A DNA stretch of 47,004 nt from positions 1 through 47,004 of the forward strand of contig CAZBLK010000023.1 in the NCBI GenBank assembly GCA_964492715.1. Direction: 5' to 3'. Under the pieces are notes generated by a model that made no database searches, was not told the DNA's origin, and saw only the letters and a program-made list of their open reading frames with translations. Below, in pieces: positions 8,388-15,232 of the stretch. The stretch's first letter is position 1. Every line of letters starts with the position of its first letter. Position numbers and translations under genes: made by a program. The stretch comes from CAZBLK01 sp964492715 (GTDB taxonomy: Bacteria > Bacillota > Clostridia > Lachnospirales > WRBF01).

Positions 8388-8748
8388 CTGTTGCACTAAA
8401 AGTCACCGTTACAACCTCAAGACCCTCTATCGTGCCAATAATTACACCGTTATTTGGGTCTGCTTGAGGCACTGTATTACCGTTAACTGCTAGGGTATTG
8501 TTTATGTACACATAACCGTCCAGCACGTCAATAAAAATAACATCATCTATAGGCGTAACGGGGTCTGTATTTGTTAAAACAATGGTAAATGTAACAACGT
8601 TTCCACTAACAACATTTGTGTAATTTTGAGTTTTTACAACCGTAAGAGTAGGATTTAACAAAGTTGCAGTAGTTTCGTTCGACAGCTCATCATAGCTAAA
8701 ACCGCCCTTATTGTAATTAACTGACGCTTGATTTTTTATAATAGCCAT
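8380..8748 (-). CDS. DUF11-type beta-sandwich protein
   Basis: A 122-residue protein with an AGGAGGGTTA ribosome site before its ATG. From about residue 30 it has the DUF11 conserved-repeat pattern (TLTVVKTQNYTNVVSG, then VTFTIVLTNT and a D-V-L-D-G stretch), an immunoglobulin-like fold found in surface and adhesive proteins. There is no signal peptide and no anchor. It is the penultimate gene of the - strand late run, between a coiled-coil protein and the Cys-rich ORF. It could decorate the virion or be a cell-surface moron expressed from the prophage. The function is inferred from fold and position only. Confidence 0.7.
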   Translation of the reverse strand: MAIIKNQASVNYNKGGFSYDELSNETTATLLNPTLTVVKTQNYTNVVSGNVVTFTIVLTNTDPVTPIDDVIFIDVLDGYVYINNTLAVNGNTVPQADPNNGVIIGTIEGLEVVTVTFSATVV

Positions 8749-8789
8749 TTATTAACCCTCCTATTTACCATATCGCTGAAGCTTTTAAA

Positions 8790-8808
8790 AGGCGGCACTA
8801 AGCCGCCT
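8790..8808 (-). terminator. Terminator after the coiled-coil protein gene
   Basis: AGGCGGC and GCCGCCT form a 7-bp stem with a 5-base loop; on the - strand it is followed by TTTT. It lies between the genes at 8819-9283 and 8380-8748 and could attenuate the latter. Confidence 0.6.
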
Positions 8809-8818
8809 AAAGACAATA

Positions 8819-9283
8819 CTATCTTTGCGCTACTACTGGCGAAGCTGTTGTTTGTCCGCACTGGGTAACAACAGGTGGGCAGATAGATGACGCTGGCATT
8901 ATGAGTGCGCCAGGCACGTAATTTGCCCTAACGTAATCGTAAATACCTTTTTCACCGCAAACTCTGCGTTCGCTTTCAAGCGCAATAGCACCTTGGTAGT
9001 CATGGATAATGCTCTTGTGGTCTTTTTCGTTCATGGCTGAAATATACTTGATATCCGACTTAATAACAGCCACTTCTTTGTTAGTTTCAATAGCTGTTTT
9101 TGTCAAGTCTGACACAACGCCAGCAAGCTTTTCAACTAAGCCAGTAGCGTAAGTTGATGCGTCCATAAACGCCTTTGTTGCTGCTTTTTCGGCGTAGTTT
9201 TCACTTCTAAGTGTAGCGTTTTCGGCTTGCAATGCATTGTACTTTTCTGCCCAAGCAAATTCAGCTTGCGAGATAGGGTCCAT
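8819..9283 (-). CDS. Coiled-coil protein with Pro/Cys-rich C-terminus, unknown
   Basis: The preferred start is the ATG at 9283, ten bases after TAGGAG; the upstream GTG at 9292 is too close to that site. The 154 residues are mostly helical coiled coil (about 10-110, rich in Ala, Glu and Lys). The C-terminus is non-helical with LIMPASSICPPVVTQCG. It has its own upstream region with phased 11-bp repeats and a terminator separating it from the gene before, so it probably forms a separate transcript with the DUF11 and Cys-rich genes. I do not recognise a named family. Confidence 0.65.
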   Translation of the reverse strand: MDPISQAEFAWAEKYNALQAENATLRSENYAEKAATKAFMDASTYATGLVEKLAGVVSDLTKTAIETNKEVAVIKSDIKYISAMNEKDHKSIIHDYQGAIALESERRVCGEKGIYDYVRANYVPGALIMPASSICPPVVTQCGQTTASPVVAQR

Positions 9284-9356
9284 ATTTGTCACGCTCCTAA
9301 ATTATAGTCAGGTGTCCCTGCTATACTAATGGTATAACAAAAATAGAAGTGCGTTG

Positions 9357-9411
9357 TGCATAAAAAGTGCATAAAAAGTTCAATAAAAGTGCATAAAAAG
9401 TACATTAAAAA
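9357..9411 (-). repeat. Five tandem 11-bp A-tract repeats
   Basis: Units at 9357-9367, 9368-9378, 9379-9389, 9390-9400 and 9401-9411 follow the consensus TGCATAAAAAG. Units 1, 2 and 4 are exact, 3 and 5 are diverged. The period is close to one helical turn, so the A tracts are in phase and the DNA should bend. The array lies upstream of the gene at 8819-9283 and just after the terminator at 9413-9430. Confidence 0.7.
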
Positions 9412-9412
9412 A

Positions 9413-9430
9413 CCGCCCGATTAAGGGCGG
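9413..9430 (-). terminator. Intrinsic terminator after the gene at 9445-9711
   Basis: CCGCCC and GGGCGG form a 6-bp GC stem with a 6-base loop, followed by TTTTTT on the - strand. Confidence 0.75.
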
Positions 9431-9444
9431 CAAATAAATAGTTA

Positions 9445-9711
9445 TTACAAACACTCAACCATTACAAATTCTTGTGGTTTTGGAATTACCCTTAATTCAA
9501 AAGGGGTTACACTCATATCCAGATGATAGTTGCAAGTATGGAGTTCCCAAGCTTGTTTTAACGCTTCGGGTGATGGGTCGATTACATATCTAACTTCATC
9601 AAACCCAGCTTTAACTTCCACGCCGTATGAGCTTTTTCTGACAACGCACCCATTAAAATTTCCGCTTTCGCTGATATAACAGTCTTTTGGCATAATTACG
9701 AAATGTCTCAT
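9445..9711 (-). CDS. Small phage protein of 88 residues, unknown
   Basis: The ATG follows AAAGGGGAATAAAG. The sequence alternates hydrophobic and charged residues and is predicted beta-rich. I do not recognise a family. It closes a three-gene run (10250 to 9445) that starts at a strong promoter next to the ribbon-helix-helix regulator, and it is followed by an intrinsic terminator. Confidence 0.6.
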   Translation of the reverse strand: MRHFVIMPKDCYISESGNFNGCVVRKSSYGVEVKAGFDEVRYVIDPSPEALKQAWELHTCNYHLDMSVTPFELRVIPKPQEFVMVECL

Positions 9712-9761
9712 CTTTATTCCCCTTTCTGCCGTCTATAGCCCGACGGCGGGGCTTGTACTGG

Positions 9762-10034
9762 TTATAAGTTTATACTGCCTATAAGTGTGCATTCTTCCAA
9801 ACTTTGTTCTGACAGTGTATAGCTGCCTGCCATTCTGATAGCATTTGGGTAAAGATTAAACCGACAGTATTCGTTTTCAAGTATTAAATCTGTCATAACT
9901 AAACATTCAGCATAATTAAAATGGCTAACTAAGTTTGCTTGCGGAAACCGTTCTTTAACAATTTGATTAAATTTATCAATTGCATTGTCAAACTTTTCAA
10001 AACTATAGCCATTGCCTTTCATTTCAATTATCAT
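9762..10034 (-). CDS. Small phage protein of 90 residues, unknown
   Basis: It has a good AGAGAGGTTAAATT ribosome site. The N-terminal half has an amphipathic helix (FDNAIDKFNQIVKERF) and the rest is predicted beta. It is the second gene of the short operon starting at 10250. The family is not recognised. Confidence 0.6.
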   Translation of the reverse strand: MIIEMKGNGYSFEKFDNAIDKFNQIVKERFPQANLVSHFNYAECLVMTDLILENEYCRFNLYPNAIRMAGSYTLSEQSLEECTLIGSINL

Positions 10035-10061
10035 AATTTAACCTCTCTTTGTTCTTAGATT

Positions 10062-10250
10062 TTATTCGTATAATGGTTCAGTACCATTCCATTTGTACAT
10101 TTCGTTGTAACCATATAAAGCTGAACATTTGTGCGTTGCCTCTTCGTTTGTAGAAGCACTAACCTTTAGCTTGATAATTTCACCAGTTTTATCATCTTTA
10201 AGATGTACTAGCCATATAGGTTCACCCAATTTGGTGTAAGCTCTACTCAT
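10062..10250 (-). CDS. Small phage protein of 62 residues, unknown
   Basis: First gene downstream of the TTGCAA-17-TATAAT promoter at 10284-10312, with an AGGGGCGG ribosome site. The sequence (IWLVHLKDDKTGEIIKLKVS) looks like a small beta-sheet protein. It is divergent from the ribbon-helix-helix gene, so it is probably a direct target of that regulator. Confidence 0.6.
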   Translation of the reverse strand: MSRAYTKLGEPIWLVHLKDDKTGEIIKLKVSASTNEEATHKCSALYGYNEMYKWNGTEPLYE

Positions 10251-10283
10251 TTCAACCGCCCCTTTGTTTTATTTGATGATGTG

Positions 10284-10312
10284 ATTATAATACATGTACA
10301 TGTATATTGCAA
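10284..10312 (-). promoter_or_regulatory. Strong promoter with an operator inside its spacer
   Basis: On the - strand, TTGCAA (10307-10312) is followed after exactly 17 bp by a perfect TATAAT (10284-10289). The whole palindrome TACATGTACATGTA (10291-10304) lies in the spacer, the classic arrangement for a repressor that blocks RNA polymerase. It drives the genes at 10250 to 9445. Confidence 0.75.
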
Positions 10313-10370
10313 TGTGCATAGTTTACAAACATGTACATGTAATTTTATGCAATATATACATGTACATGTG
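10291..10370. promoter_or_regulatory. Three copies of the palindromic operator ACATGTACATGT
   Basis: Exact copies at 10292-10303, 10329-10340 and 10358-10369, with start-to-start distances of 37 and 29 bp. The first sits in the spacer of the - strand promoter. The second lies after a possible + strand -35 (TTTACA, 10322-10327), in the spacer before TATGCA (10346-10351). The third is between that promoter and the ribbon-helix-helix gene. The layout fits a divergent, autoregulated switch. Confidence 0.75.
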
Positions 10371-10398
10371 CCATGTTTTTTGTTATATTAATTACAAG

Positions 10399-10584
10399 GT
10401 GATTAAACTGGAAAAGAAAAAAAGAAACCAATATGAGTTTGACAAAGCAAAATATGACCACTTGCATATACAAGTCAAAAAAGGCGACAAGGATAAAATC
10501 AAGGCCCACGCCGAATCAAAAGGCTACAGCCTAAACGGTTATATTAACCAACTAATTGAAAACGACATGAGTGAAAACAATTAA
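10399..10584 (+). CDS. Ribbon-helix-helix (Arc/CopG-like) regulator
   Basis: The only + strand gene among the late genes. The short basic product has the Arc-type pattern: a strand (HLHIQVKKG), then KDKIKAHAESKGYSLNGYINQLIEND for the two helices. The start is uncertain: a GTG at 10399 has no ribosome site, whereas a CTG at 10408 sits about six bases after AAGGTGA. Upstream in-frame codons run through the operators and are unlikely to be translated. Together with the three palindromes immediately upstream this is a convincing self-regulating repressor, probably also controlling the divergent operon. Confidence 0.75.
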   Translation: MIKLEKKKRNQYEFDKAKYDHLHIQVKKGDKDKIKAHAESKGYSLNGYINQLIENDMSENN

Positions 10585-10586
10585 AA

Positions 10587-10608
10587 AAGAGGGGAATTAA
10601 CCCCTCTT
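10587..10608. terminator. Convergent terminator between the RHH and HTH genes
   Basis: AAGAGGGG and CCCCTCTT form an 8-bp stem with a 6-base loop. On the - strand it is followed by TTTTTT; it also overlaps the stop codon of the HTH reading frame. Confidence 0.7.
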
Positions 10609-10828
10609 AAATCAAATCTAACAACTTACTCATCTTATACTTTATAGCACGCTCTGTAAAGCCTAGGCGGTCACCTATAAGCCCGTAGGTTAGTCCGTCA
10701 ACAAAAACCATGTCAAGTATTTTTCGTTGCTCTGCGTTGATTTTAAGGCTATTTGCAAATGTCATATAGTCTTGCAAGTTTCTGATGTTTTTAAGCGAGT
10801 TTCTCTTGCGCTTGCGCTCTGGGTTGAT
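10607..10828 (-). CDS. Small HTH protein (sigma region 4-like), no standard start codon
   Basis: The frame encodes a basic stretch (NPERKRKRNS) followed by a region 4-like helix-turn-helix with INAEQRKILDM, then GLTYGLIGDRLGF and a C-terminal helix. No ATG, GTG or TTG precedes the basic region. An ATC at 10828 is perfectly placed after AAAGGGGTGA, so either an unusual start is used or the gene has lost its start. A shorter product from the ATG at 10765 would lack a ribosome site but keep the HTH. It follows the lysis-side membrane gene and could be a transcription or antitermination factor. Confidence 0.45.
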   Translation of the reverse strand: MNPERKRKRNSLKNIRNLQDYMTFANSLKINAEQRKILDMVFVDGLTYGLIGDRLGFTERAIKYKMSKLLDLI

Positions 10829-10866
10829 AAAATCACCCCTTTGTTTTAGTTCCCTTTTTACCGCCT

Positions 10867-11163
10867 TTAGTCCGTTTTGTTGTCTTTGTAACCTTCGCCA
10901 TTGTAGATATTTCCCTTTCCGTCTATGTAATTAGCGTTACCGCCTGTCGTACCGTCCACAGTTATTTCACTTGTATAATCATAGCTTTGGAAAACATAAA
11001 GCCAAGCCATGTTGCTTACGAAAAACAAGCCAATAAGCACTCCTATAATTATTAGCAGACGTTTTTCTTTGCGCTCGTGGCGTGTTTCGCTGTTTTCATA
11101 CACTATGTACGGTATTGTTTGCACTTCGTTTTCGTGCGATTTACACGGTTTACACTCACTCAT
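10867..11163 (-). CDS. Single-pass membrane protein with Cys-rich N-terminus
   Basis: The start is the ATG at 11163, placed after GGAGG; an upstream ATG at 11175 overlaps that site. The 98 residues have a short N-terminus with two cysteines (MSECKPCKSH), a basic stretch, one membrane segment (LLIIIGVLIGLFFVSNMAWL) and a polar Gly/Asn-rich tail. It is in the lysis region next to the XhlA-like and holin genes. It could be a lysis accessory (spanin-like or anti-holin) or an envelope moron. The function is unproven. Confidence 0.6.
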   Translation of the reverse strand: MSECKPCKSHENEVQTIPYIVYENSETRHERKEKRLLIIIGVLIGLFFVSNMAWLYVFQSYDYTSEITVDGTTGGNANYIDGKGNIYNGEGYKDNKTD

Positions 11164-11180
11164 AAAATCCTCCATTTTAA

Positions 11181-11396
11181 CTACAAAACCCCTCTAACAA
11201 GAAGGGCGACTAAAAGCCCTCCCAAAACCGAACCTAAAACGCCAGCAACCCAAGCAAATATTTTTTGAAACGAAGCTATTGCAAGCTGATTTTTTATGAT
11301 GTCCTTTTGCATTTCAGAGTTTGCAGCTGTGTTTTTTTCATCTTGTGTTTTTCTATGCTCTGCGCATTCATATTTTGTCACAAAATTTTCCGACAT
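11181..11396 (-). CDS. XhlA-like membrane lysis protein
   Basis: A 71-residue protein with an AGGAGG ribosome site, a charged helical N-terminus (about 1-40) and one C-terminal membrane segment (VAGVLGSVLGGLLVALLV). This matches the size and layout of haemolysin XhlA-type phage proteins that act with holins. It is directly downstream of the LLH holin. Confidence 0.65.
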   Translation of the reverse strand: MSENFVTKYECAEHRKTQDEKNTAANSEMQKDIIKNQLAIASFQKIFAWVAGVLGSVLGGLLVALLVRGVL

Positions 11397-11407
11397 GTCA
11401 AGTCCTC

Positions 11408-11695
11408 CTAGGCTTTATTTTGGTTCATTTCAAAAACTGCTTTTTCAATAAGTATTTCAAGTTGTTTTCTAGGCAGCTTTACACCGACAGACTCCAAAAA
11501 CTTTACAACCAAATCGTATTTTGCAAATCCCTTGACGTCTTTATGCATCTGCTCAACACCCATAACAGCCGACCTAACCCACTTTGCGGCCCACTCCAAG
11601 TTTTCGATGTTGATACGTTGCTTGGTATACAAGCTAAAGCCACCAACAGCAACCAAAAAAGCACCGACAATAATTACATTAATAGTTTCAAACAT
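11408..11695 (-). CDS. Holin, LLH family
   Basis: The start is the ATG at 11695, preceded by GGGAGGAAAA; the longer upstream frame overlaps the previous holin and is unlikely. The 95 residues have one N-terminal membrane segment (INVIIVGAFLVAVGGFSLY) and then the LLH-type helical domain with AAKWVRSAVMGVEQM, VKFLESVGVKLP and a C-terminal helix. LLH holins permeabilise the membrane to time lysis. It overlaps the upstream Hol44-type holin by eight bases. Confidence 0.8.
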   Translation of the reverse strand: MFETINVIIVGAFLVAVGGFSLYTKQRINIENLEWAAKWVRSAVMGVEQMHKDVKGFAKYDLVVKFLESVGVKLPRKQLEILIEKAVFEMNQNKA

Positions 11696-12053
11696 CTTTT
11701 TTCCTCCCATTTTTATGCTTGCTGTCACCGTCAAACCCCGAAGCAAGCTTATATTTGTCGTGTTGCTTTGCCCACTGGTTAACAAATACCGCAACACCTG
11801 CAACGCTCACGCCTTGACCTATTGCCACACACACAAGTAATGTCCAATCAATCCATGTTACAGGCTGATTGTTTTTAAGGGCAACTAAAGAGCATAAAAA
11901 AACTCCTAGCACGCCCAAAATTTCGGGTATAGTGGAGTCGTCAAAGCGCTTGGAGCTTTTTATTACCCTGCCTATAAAAATTAACAGGGGAACAAAGAAA
12001 ATGTTTTCCATGCTTATGTATTCTTTTAGGACATTTACTGCATCGTCAAACAT
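11688..12053 (-). CDS. Holin, Hol44-type
   Basis: A 121-residue protein with an N-terminal amphipathic helix, membrane segments near 18-30, 45-60 and 70-90, and a basic hydrophilic C-terminus. This is the pattern of the Hol44/superfamily V holins. It lies between the endolysin and a second holin, so the phage has two holin-type proteins plus an XhlA-like protein. Confidence 0.75.
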   Translation of the reverse strand: MFDDAVNVLKEYISMENIFFVPLLIFIGRVIKSSKRFDDSTIPEILGVLGVFLCSLVALKNNQPVTWIDWTLLVCVAIGQGVSVAGVAVFVNQWAKQHDKYKLASGFDGDSKHKNGRKKDV

Positions 12054-12057
12054 TAAA

Positions 12058-12726
12058 TCACCTCTTTTTTTCTGCTAACCTTTGTTGCAACATCTCAACA
12101 TAGTGCTGGTCAGCCGTTATTTCACCTTTTAAAACCCTGTCCCAGTAAGGTTTGTCAAGCTGTACACCAAAGGCTATACAGTCAGCTACAAGCTTTGGGA
12201 TATTGTCGGCTTGCAAGTAGTCAATGTATGTATCCTTAAACCAGTGCGTAAACTTAGAGCCAGACACTACTTTGCCGTTTTGTATTTTACCCTTACGCAT
12301 ACCAACAGGAGAGCCAACACACTCAATAAATTCACCATTACCTATGTACACCCCAGCATGTCCTTTCATCCACAGCACAAGCCCTTTAATTTCTGGTATG
12401 GTGTTGATTGTTCCTTTTTCCTTGGCGGCGTTAAAAGCCATTTCTTGGTTGCGGTCTTGCGCCGAATTGTAATTTACGCTACCGCTACCGTTGTCCCAAA
12501 GACAGGCTTTAACTAAGCCGTAGCAGTCGGTCACACGCTTGCCTAAAAACTGCCGTTGGTAAGCAATGTGTTTGCTGTTAAACTCGCCAACGCCACCAAC
12601 CTGGGTCTGTTTTTGTTTTAGCAAGGCTTCGGTCAACAAGTTACCAAACGTGCCCAAGACATAGCCCCAGTTTTCGTTGAGGGCTTTTATGGCGTAATTG
12701 GTTAAGCCAATGTTTGTTTTACTCAT
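12058..12726 (-). CDS. Endolysin, NlpC/P60 peptidase
   Basis: A 222-residue protein. The catalytic cysteine is in VTDCYGLVK (C68) and the histidine in KGHAGVYIG (H123), followed by GEFIE, as in NlpC/P60 cysteine peptidases that cut peptidoglycan stem peptides. There is no signal peptide, so release depends on the adjacent holins. The C-terminal 60 residues (PKLVADCIAFGVQLDKPYW and a helical end) look like a small wall-targeting or helical domain. Confidence 0.88.
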   Translation of the reverse strand: MSKTNIGLTNYAIKALNENWGYVLGTFGNLLTEALLKQKQTQVGGVGEFNSKHIAYQRQFLGKRVTDCYGLVKACLWDNGSGSVNYNSAQDRNQEMAFNAAKEKGTINTIPEIKGLVLWMKGHAGVYIGNGEFIECVGSPVGMRKGKIQNGKVVSGSKFTHWFKDTYIDYLQADNIPKLVADCIAFGVQLDKPYWDRVLKGEITADQHYVEMLQQRLAEKKR

Positions 12727-12748
12727 TTCGTATACATTCCCTTCTTTT

Positions 12749-13024
12749 TTAAAAATTATTGTTTATTGCTTCTACTTGCCTTGCAACAAGCCTTTCCGTC
12801 CAAACTCCGTTGCTGTCGTCATTTTTAAGTTCATCGGGAAATAAGAGAATAAGTTGATTTGGCGTGTAATGTGCTAACGTCTTGAAATTGTCTCCCATAA
12901 CCTCAATGCCAAATAAATAAATATCTTCATTGGCACGACTTGCAAATTGCCCTTTAAGCAACTGCTCTGCTGCAACTCCGTTTATTGGGTCTATTTTGTT
13001 CCAAAGCTTTGCTGTATACATCAT
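12749..13024 (-). CDS. Small tail/baseplate-region protein, unknown
   Basis: A 91-residue protein beginning MMYTAKLWNKIDPINGV, with a predicted mixed alpha/beta fold. It lies between the beta-propeller protein and the endolysin, where many phages of Bacillota carry an XkdX-like or similar small tail gene. The family is not recognised. Confidence 0.6.
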   Translation of the reverse strand: MMYTAKLWNKIDPINGVAAEQLLKGQFASRANEDIYLFGIEVMGDNFKTLAHYTPNQLILLFPDELKNDDSNGVWTERLVARQVEAINNNF

Positions 13025-13033
13025 ATTTCCTCC

Positions 13034-14494
13034 TTAGCGTGAATTTTCGCTGTTATAATAACCACTTATAAGTGTTGCAAGACTTGGTTTGTGTTCGTAA
13101 TTTGGAAAATATTGCTTGCAACTTTGCACCGAATATCCCGAAAATAAAACACTTGTGTTTGAAAGTGTTGTTATACCTATGTATTGATTTTGATTTTGTA
13201 CTCCACTTCCAACCAAAGCTAAGTTACGTGACGTATCGGTTGAATAATTGTATTCAAGTGCGTATGGTGCATTTCTAGGTGCAAATATTATGCATCTATT
13301 AAATGTAATGGCTATGCTACCATAAGGTAAATTATTTGCTGAAAGCGGTATACCTGACACGTCAACGGCAGTATTTGTACTTGGATAATATAATTTATGT
13401 CTATATAAATTTGAATTTAATACTTGACAAAAAACTGCGCCATCATCAAATATTTTTGATTGTGCATAAGAGTATGCATCAACTCCAGCCAAAGCAGTAA
13501 TTGCTTCAACTGTTTTTGTTGCAGGATAATACCTTAATGCGTAAGGACATACCGCCTTATTTGATGGTAAGATTAATATGGTATTATCAAACAATAATTG
13601 CGCTGTAAAGCAAAAAGCTTTTGTTTTATCGGGATTTTTTACTGCACTAATTTCTTCGAAAGTTTCGGTTTTTGGATTATAAAGTATAGCATTAGTTGTA
13701 CTCAATGGTGGCAAAAAAACATTTCCATCTTGCTGTTTCACGCAACAAGCGTACGCATAAGATTCAAATGTTTGGCTTGAGCCACTTGGTATTCTCAATT
13801 CCTTTGTTTCAGGATTATAAATGTTAGCCGACCCAGCTTCATATGGCATTAAAAAAACAGTTCCGTCATCTAGCAATGTCCCCGTTCCATAAATATAGCC
13901 AGCCGAATCAAGTTCGGGTTCTGCAACAAAGCTATTAGTTGAGGGATAAAAACGATAAGATGTCAAAGTTTTGTCGATTCTCAATAGTAAAGTGCTTCCA
14001 TCTTTCAATGTTATGCCAAAATTAAAACTCTTTATTGACAAGACACTTATAGCATTAGGTGCTGGGTCGGGATTTCCTGCACCAAAAGCAGCAAGTGTTG
14101 GCTTTAAGGCGTTGTTAAAATTTGTTTGTCTTGCATTATACTGTATTGGATTAGACAATGGGGGTAAATCAATGCCTGTATAACTACCACTTACATTAAA
14201 AATACTTGCTCCAGCTTTAATGTTTTCTGGGATTAACCCATTGTCTCCTTTAACTAAAACGCTTGATAATGCAAAGCCTTCATCAGGCACAATAACTAAC
14301 TCGCTTGCAGTAGGATTCACAGTTTTTTCTTGTTCGGGTTTAGCGTTTGGCACTTGTAAAATTTCATCAGCCAAAGTATTCAAGCTTGCTTCATCAGGGC
14401 TTGCAACACCCTTTAATTTTAAATTGTTTACTAGTTTTGTTTTAAGGCTGGTTAACTTTTGGTTAATTTCCTGTTCATTTTGGTTGATAGACAC
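13034..14494 (-). CDS. Tail protein with predicted Kelch-like beta-propeller
   Basis: GTG start at 14494 after AGGGGG; 486 residues. Residues 1-60 are helical (trimerisation or attachment) and 60-125 form a linker typical of phage tail proteins. From about 150 to the end there are around six or seven blade-like repeats of some 45-55 residues, each with a tyrosine followed by P-x-T near its end (RFYPSTNSF, NIYNPETKEL, ILYNPKTETF, RYYPATKTV, LYYPSTNTA). A propeller at this position is most easily read as a host-receptor or glycan-binding tip. The blade count is an estimate. Confidence 0.7.
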   Translation of the reverse strand: MSINQNEQEINQKLTSLKTKLVNNLKLKGVASPDEASLNTLADEILQVPNAKPEQEKTVNPTASELVIVPDEGFALSSVLVKGDNGLIPENIKAGASIFNVSGSYTGIDLPPLSNPIQYNARQTNFNNALKPTLAAFGAGNPDPAPNAISVLSIKSFNFGITLKDGSTLLLRIDKTLTSYRFYPSTNSFVAEPELDSAGYIYGTGTLLDDGTVFLMPYEAGSANIYNPETKELRIPSGSSQTFESYAYACCVKQQDGNVFLPPLSTTNAILYNPKTETFEEISAVKNPDKTKAFCFTAQLLFDNTILILPSNKAVCPYALRYYPATKTVEAITALAGVDAYSYAQSKIFDDGAVFCQVLNSNLYRHKLYYPSTNTAVDVSGIPLSANNLPYGSIAITFNRCIIFAPRNAPYALEYNYSTDTSRNLALVGSGVQNQNQYIGITTLSNTSVLFSGYSVQSCKQYFPNYEHKPSLATLISGYYNSENSR

Positions 14495-14497
14495 AAG

Positions 14498-15232
14498 TCA
14501 GCCCCCTATTATTTCAATGTTAGCTATCTGTAAGTCCGAAACGCCTAAAATCTTAGTCTCGATATTGCTTAGCTTTTCAAGAAGTTGCTGATTGATAGTT
14601 TCCTGGGCTGTTTTTTCCCCGTTAAACATGCCGAAAACCCTACTGGCAGAGATATCTTCTGACAACTTTTCTTGCATCTGCTTTAAATAACCATCAGCTA
14701 ACGCTTGCCAGCTAACAATCCAGCTTGGTTCTGGCTCTGGGATAGAGCCGTCAACAACAAGAGCCTCTGTAACATTAAATTCTGCATCATACGTGCGCCA
14801 AGTGTAGCCGTTATCGTTTGTAAGCTCCAAATTAAATTTTACCTTACCAGCCGCATAAGTAACTTTGTTGTCTATTATCCAACCTACTATTACGTAGTCG
14901 TCGCCGATGTCAGTAGTCTGTGTAAACGCCTTATCCGTGCCGCCGACTGCATTGGTGTAAGCAACCATGATTGTTTTTGTTGTAATGTCTACAGCGTCTA
15001 TGTAGCGTGGTAGTTTAAACGAAATTATTTCGGCCGCATTGTCACCTATAGCAATGCTGATATCGTTAGGTAATAATTTAATCCTCTTACCCTCAACCAA
15101 AAACGGCTGTTGTTCATCAACCAATGTTTCATTTTGTGGCGTGTTTGCAATTGCCTGCAGTGACACAAAACCACTCGTAGGCATTGGCATTTCACCACCG
15201 TTAATTTTTGCCCTAAGAGCCTGTAAGTCCAT
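14498..15232 (-). CDS. Baseplate-region protein, unknown
   Basis: The start is the ATG at 15232 (244 residues) after AGGTGG; it overlaps the end of the preceding gene. There is a short N-terminal helix (MDLQALRAKINGG), a beta-rich middle that may be immunoglobulin-like, and a helical C-terminus. It precedes the propeller protein and probably forms part of the adsorption apparatus. It is not a family I can name with confidence. Confidence 0.6.
   Translation of the reverse strand: MDLQALRAKINGGEMPMPTSGFVSLQAIANTPQNETLVDEQQPFLVEGKRIKLLPNDISIAIGDNAAEIISFKLPRYIDAVDITTKTIMVAYTNAVGGTDKAFTQTTDIGDDYVIVGWIIDNKVTYAAGKVKFNLELTNDNGYTWRTYDAEFNVTEALVVDGSIPEPEPSWIVSWQALADGYLKQMQEKLSEDISASRVFGMFNGEKTAQETINQQLLEKLSNIETKILGVSDLQIANIEIIGG

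Noticed and set aside
11009..11268. + strand frames in the lysis cassette
   Set aside because: They are antisense to membrane-protein genes with clear ribosome sites on the - strand.
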